Part shown: piece after piece, positions 31,955-33,522 of the stretch
Numbering within the stretch: position 1 is the first letter of the stretch
Layout of the letters: each line of letters starts with the position of its first letter
From: Nocardioidaceae bacterium
GTDB taxonomy: Bacteria > Actinomycetota > Actinomycetes > Propionibacteriales > Nocardioidaceae
DNA length: 33,522 bases
Reading direction: 5' to 3'
NCBI GenBank assembly: GCA_013696975.1
Contig: JACCXO010000031.1
Coordinates: 1 to 33,522 of the forward strand
The notes under the pieces: model-generated
Seen by the model: only the letters and a program-made list of their open reading frames with translations
Told to the model about the DNA's origin: nothing
The model's database searches: none
Made by a program: the position numbers and the translations under genes

Positions 31955-32368
31955 GTGAGGTCTACCAGCAGTATGGTTCACCGGCGAGCTTCACTCCCGT
32001 CTTGCCGGCACACTGGCAAGCGTCGATTCCGCGACCACCAGGAGGCGGTCGTGGCCCTGCACAAGGCAGTCGGCGCACGTGCCCGCGCGAGTCAAGATGG
32101 CGCCGTCACACGCCGCCGGGAGCGGCGGGCCTACCTCTGCAGCTTCTGCAACGGCTGGCACCTGACCTCCGAGCCTCTCCGCCTCGACGTGCAACTGGGC
32201 TTGGTGGCGCCCGCACGGCGGGCCGGAACCGACTCAGCTAGTATCGGCGCGCTGCCACCTAGTGCGCCGGTGGCCGATGAGACGAATTCACTCATGCTGA
32301 TGTGCTCGAAACCCAGACTTCGTCACTTACCCATGCCGGATGCAGCATGCAGGGAGCGTCTGGCATGA
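31955..32368 (+). CDS. Small zinc-ribbon-like protein typical of mobile elements
   Basis: About 137 residues. Two cysteine-containing blocks, SCRHTGKRRFRDHQEAVVAL and RAYLCSFCNGWHLTSEPLR, make a pattern (C-x-H-TGK ... C-x2-C-x2-WHLT) seen in many small uncharacterised proteins of phages and integrative elements. A zinc-binding fold is likely; the function is unknown. The rest is disordered-looking. GTG 31955 is preferred because AAGGA (31938-31942) is 12 nt upstream; GTG 31946, three codons earlier, is the alternative. Its stop overlaps the next ATG (ATGA), so the two form an operon. Confidence 0.65.
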   Translation: MRSTSSMVHRRASLPSCRHTGKRRFRDHQEAVVALHKAVGARARASQDGAVTRRRERRAYLCSFCNGWHLTSEPLRLDVQLGLVAPARRAGTDSASIGALPPSAPVADETNSLMLMCSKPRLRHLPMPDAACRERLA

Positions 32369-32844
32369 CCGCGATCTATATACACAACACCCCGTACGCG
32401 AGCCAGCAGGAGGCTCGTGACCGCAAGCTCACTTCGAAAGCCCTCGTGCGGTTCGAGTGCTGGTGGCACCTCTGGAAGATCGAGGCCTGGCCCTTCAAGG
32501 CGCTGGGCGATGGTGACCTGGTGGTGCTCCTCAGTACTTGGCGGGGGTGTGGCGAGTTGACGTGGCTCGTGAAGGCCCGCGACGTCCACAAACATAGTTA
32601 CGGCGGATGGGCGAATGCGACGGAGGCAATCGCCAACTGGGGAGCTATGAGCGTGCCCGAGGTTAGGTCCGAGATGTACACGTCTGCTAAGAGGCCATCA
32701 GACCCGGGAGTGGTACTCGCCTGGAAGGCCACCCCAGTCAAGGCGCTCAACACGCCCCGACCACTAGGCCTTCGATTGCGGCCGACCGGTTGGTTATTGA
32801 CCGATGCCGCCACCCTGAAGGGCATGGGCGTGCCTCTTCCCTGA
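32365..32844 (+). CDS. Unknown 159-aa protein, possibly PUA/ASCH-like
   Basis: Not recognised as a named family. It starts MTAIYIHNTPYASQQEARDR, then ECWWHLWKIEAWPFKALGDG, then DLVVLLSTWRGCGELTWLVK. The run of strands around a GDxDLVVL motif followed by a Trp-rich strand is reminiscent of PUA-like folds that bind modified bases or RNA; this is a weak resemblance. ATG 32365 has AGGGAG 9 nt upstream and overlaps the stop of the zinc-ribbon-like gene. Sharing a promoter region with an XRE regulator fits a small accessory or defence module, which remains speculation. Confidence 0.55.
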   Translation: MTAIYIHNTPYASQQEARDRKLTSKALVRFECWWHLWKIEAWPFKALGDGDLVVLLSTWRGCGELTWLVKARDVHKHSYGGWANATEAIANWGAMSVPEVRSEMYTSAKRPSDPGVVLAWKATPVKALNTPRPLGLRLRPTGWLLTDAATLKGMGVPLP

Positions 32845-33273
32845 TGTGCCTGGTGGTCGAAGGGGTGTTCGATCTGGCCGCTATAAAGGCGCTCAAGACA
32901 TTGTGCCGGTCACTCATCTTGAGCTTGTCATCCCAAATCTGATTCCAGGCTCGGGTTGGCATCGGTCGCAGGCCGATGTTTGTAGTCTCCCTCGGATTTC
33001 TCGTGTCCGCCCCCCGCCCGCGGATCAAATGACGGAGTGGGTCGGCAAGTTGGCTCACCCTCGTCAGGCGCAGCCCGGTACATATGTACGGCATTCGAGG
33101 TCGAGGAGTTGGGCTTCCTGCGAGTAGTCGTGGAAGACATCAACCCAGGACTGGCGGATTTCCCAGTCGGTCGCGGGCAGTGGGTTCCCTCTACCCGGTC
33201 CAACAACGCAACAGTGCCACCGGACGGCTACGCCCGATGCGCAGTTTTGTGAAAGCTACAATGTTCTAGTACG
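32845..33273. other. Mostly non-coding gap before the GntR gene
   Basis: A 32-codon frame starts at ATG 32844, overlapping the preceding stop (TGATG), and ends at 32942. Its first part (CLVVEGVFDLAAIKAL) looks like the start of a TOPRIM fold, so it may be a broken remnant. A 71-codon frame at 33037-33252 cannot be supported. TACAAT at 33257-33262 could be a -10 for the GntR gene, without a convincing -35. Confidence 0.35.
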
Positions 33274-33522
33274 ATGCGAACTATGTGGTTTACTGTTGAC
33301 CCCGACAGCTCCGTCGGTTTGGCCGATCAGATCGCAAGCCAGATCCGTGGAGCTGTCGTGTCAGGTCGGCTCAAGCCGGCTGACAAGTTGCCGCCAGCAC
33401 GCGAACTCGCTGCGGGGCTCGACGTGAACATGCACACTGTTCTTCGCGCCTACGCGGCTCTGCGCGATGAAGGACTCATCGAACTCCGCCGAGGCCGCGG
33501 AGCCCAGGTCCGCGCCACACTC
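33274..33522 (+). CDS. GntR-family transcriptional regulator (cut by window end)
   Basis: The first 83 residues of a GntR regulator. The winged-helix domain is complete: ADQIASQIRGAVVSGRLKPA, then DKLPPARELAAGLDVNMHTV, then LRAYAALRDEGLIELRRGRG. The spacing DKLPPARELA and NMHTVLRAY is typical of the YtrA-type or other short GntR members. The effector domain lies beyond the window. ATG 33274 and ATG 33283 are both possible starts. YtrA-type regulators often precede ABC transporter genes; whether that holds here cannot be seen. Confidence 0.85.
   Translation, partial: MRTMWFTVDPDSSVGLADQIASQIRGAVVSGRLKPADKLPPARELAAGLDVNMHTVLRAYAALRDEGLIELRRGRGAQVRATL

Noticed and set aside
32747-33094. Minus-strand ORF of 115 codons overlapping the 159-aa gene.
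   Set aside because: No recognisable features, overlaps a better-supported coupled gene, and has no ribosome site.
33037-33252. 71-codon plus-strand frame before the GntR gene.
   Set aside because: A few protein-like residues (VVVEDINPGLADFP) but no start signal, no family match and mixed codon phase; left unannotated.

Overview
The window is high-GC DNA from an actinobacterium (Actinomycetota; no genus can be fixed from sequence alone). The evidence is the GC-rich wobble positions, frequent GTG/TTG starts and translational overlaps, actinobacterial marker families (DUF3039, a SigE-family ECF sigma factor, an Rpf-LysM resuscitation-promoting-factor-like protein), and two actinobacterial-style ydaO (c-di-AMP) riboswitches in front of cell-wall hydrolase genes. 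No rRNA, tRNA, CRISPR array or intact insertion sequence was found.

Layout. (1) 1-5,960, mostly minus strand: the 3' tip of a plus-strand gene with a hairpin, a 14-TM MFS exporter, a housekeeping operon (ACT-malic enzyme, YqgE/AlgH, DUF3039), a DUF3048 lipoprotein, and an NlpC/P60 hydrolase under the first ydaO riboswitch. (2) 6,172-18,892, the core: a glycan island. UDP-glucose dehydrogenase and a glycosyltransferase run leftward. From a shared divergent promoter carrying two 14-bp palindromes, a tightly overlapping plus-strand operon runs rightward: NodU/TobZ-type carbamoyltransferase, GT2 fused to a GmhB-type phosphatase, GT9, GT4, GmhA-type isomerase, HldE-type kinase/nucleotidyltransferase, SDR, second GT9. 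A UDP-glucuronate-decarboxylase-like gene converges on its end. (3) 18,910-24,906: MBL hydrolase, EamA transporter, stand-alone E2-type acyltransferase, AIM24 protein, GGDEF-EAL membrane protein. (4) 25,282-26,125: second ydaO riboswitch and the Rpf-LysM protein. (5) 26,095-27,103: decayed genes (ABM-domain and ABC-ATPase remnants) around an intact putative DNA-binding gene. (6) 27,148-28,996: SigE-family sigma factor, membrane partner and a candidate autoregulatory ECF promoter. (7) 29,447-33,522: accessory-looking genes: terminase-small-subunit-like HTH, an unknown partner, an XRE regulator with a DUF3320-like tail, a zinc-ribbon-like small protein, an unknown 159-aa protein, and a GntR regulator cut by the window end.

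How the genes fit together. GmhA, HldE and GmhB activities together convert sedoheptulose 7-phosphate to a nucleotide-activated D-glycero-D-manno-heptose, normally ADP-beta-heptose when an HldE-type fusion is used. The two GT9 proteins resemble LPS heptosyltransferases, and the carbamoyltransferase could decorate the glycan. UDP-glucose dehydrogenase plus the UXS-like enzyme would add UDP-glucuronate and UDP-xylose. An actinobacterium has no LPS, so the acceptor and the final glycoconjugate are unknown. This island is the best candidate for an undescribed system in the window. The heptose chemistry is inferred from family membership; the product is not visible in the sequence.
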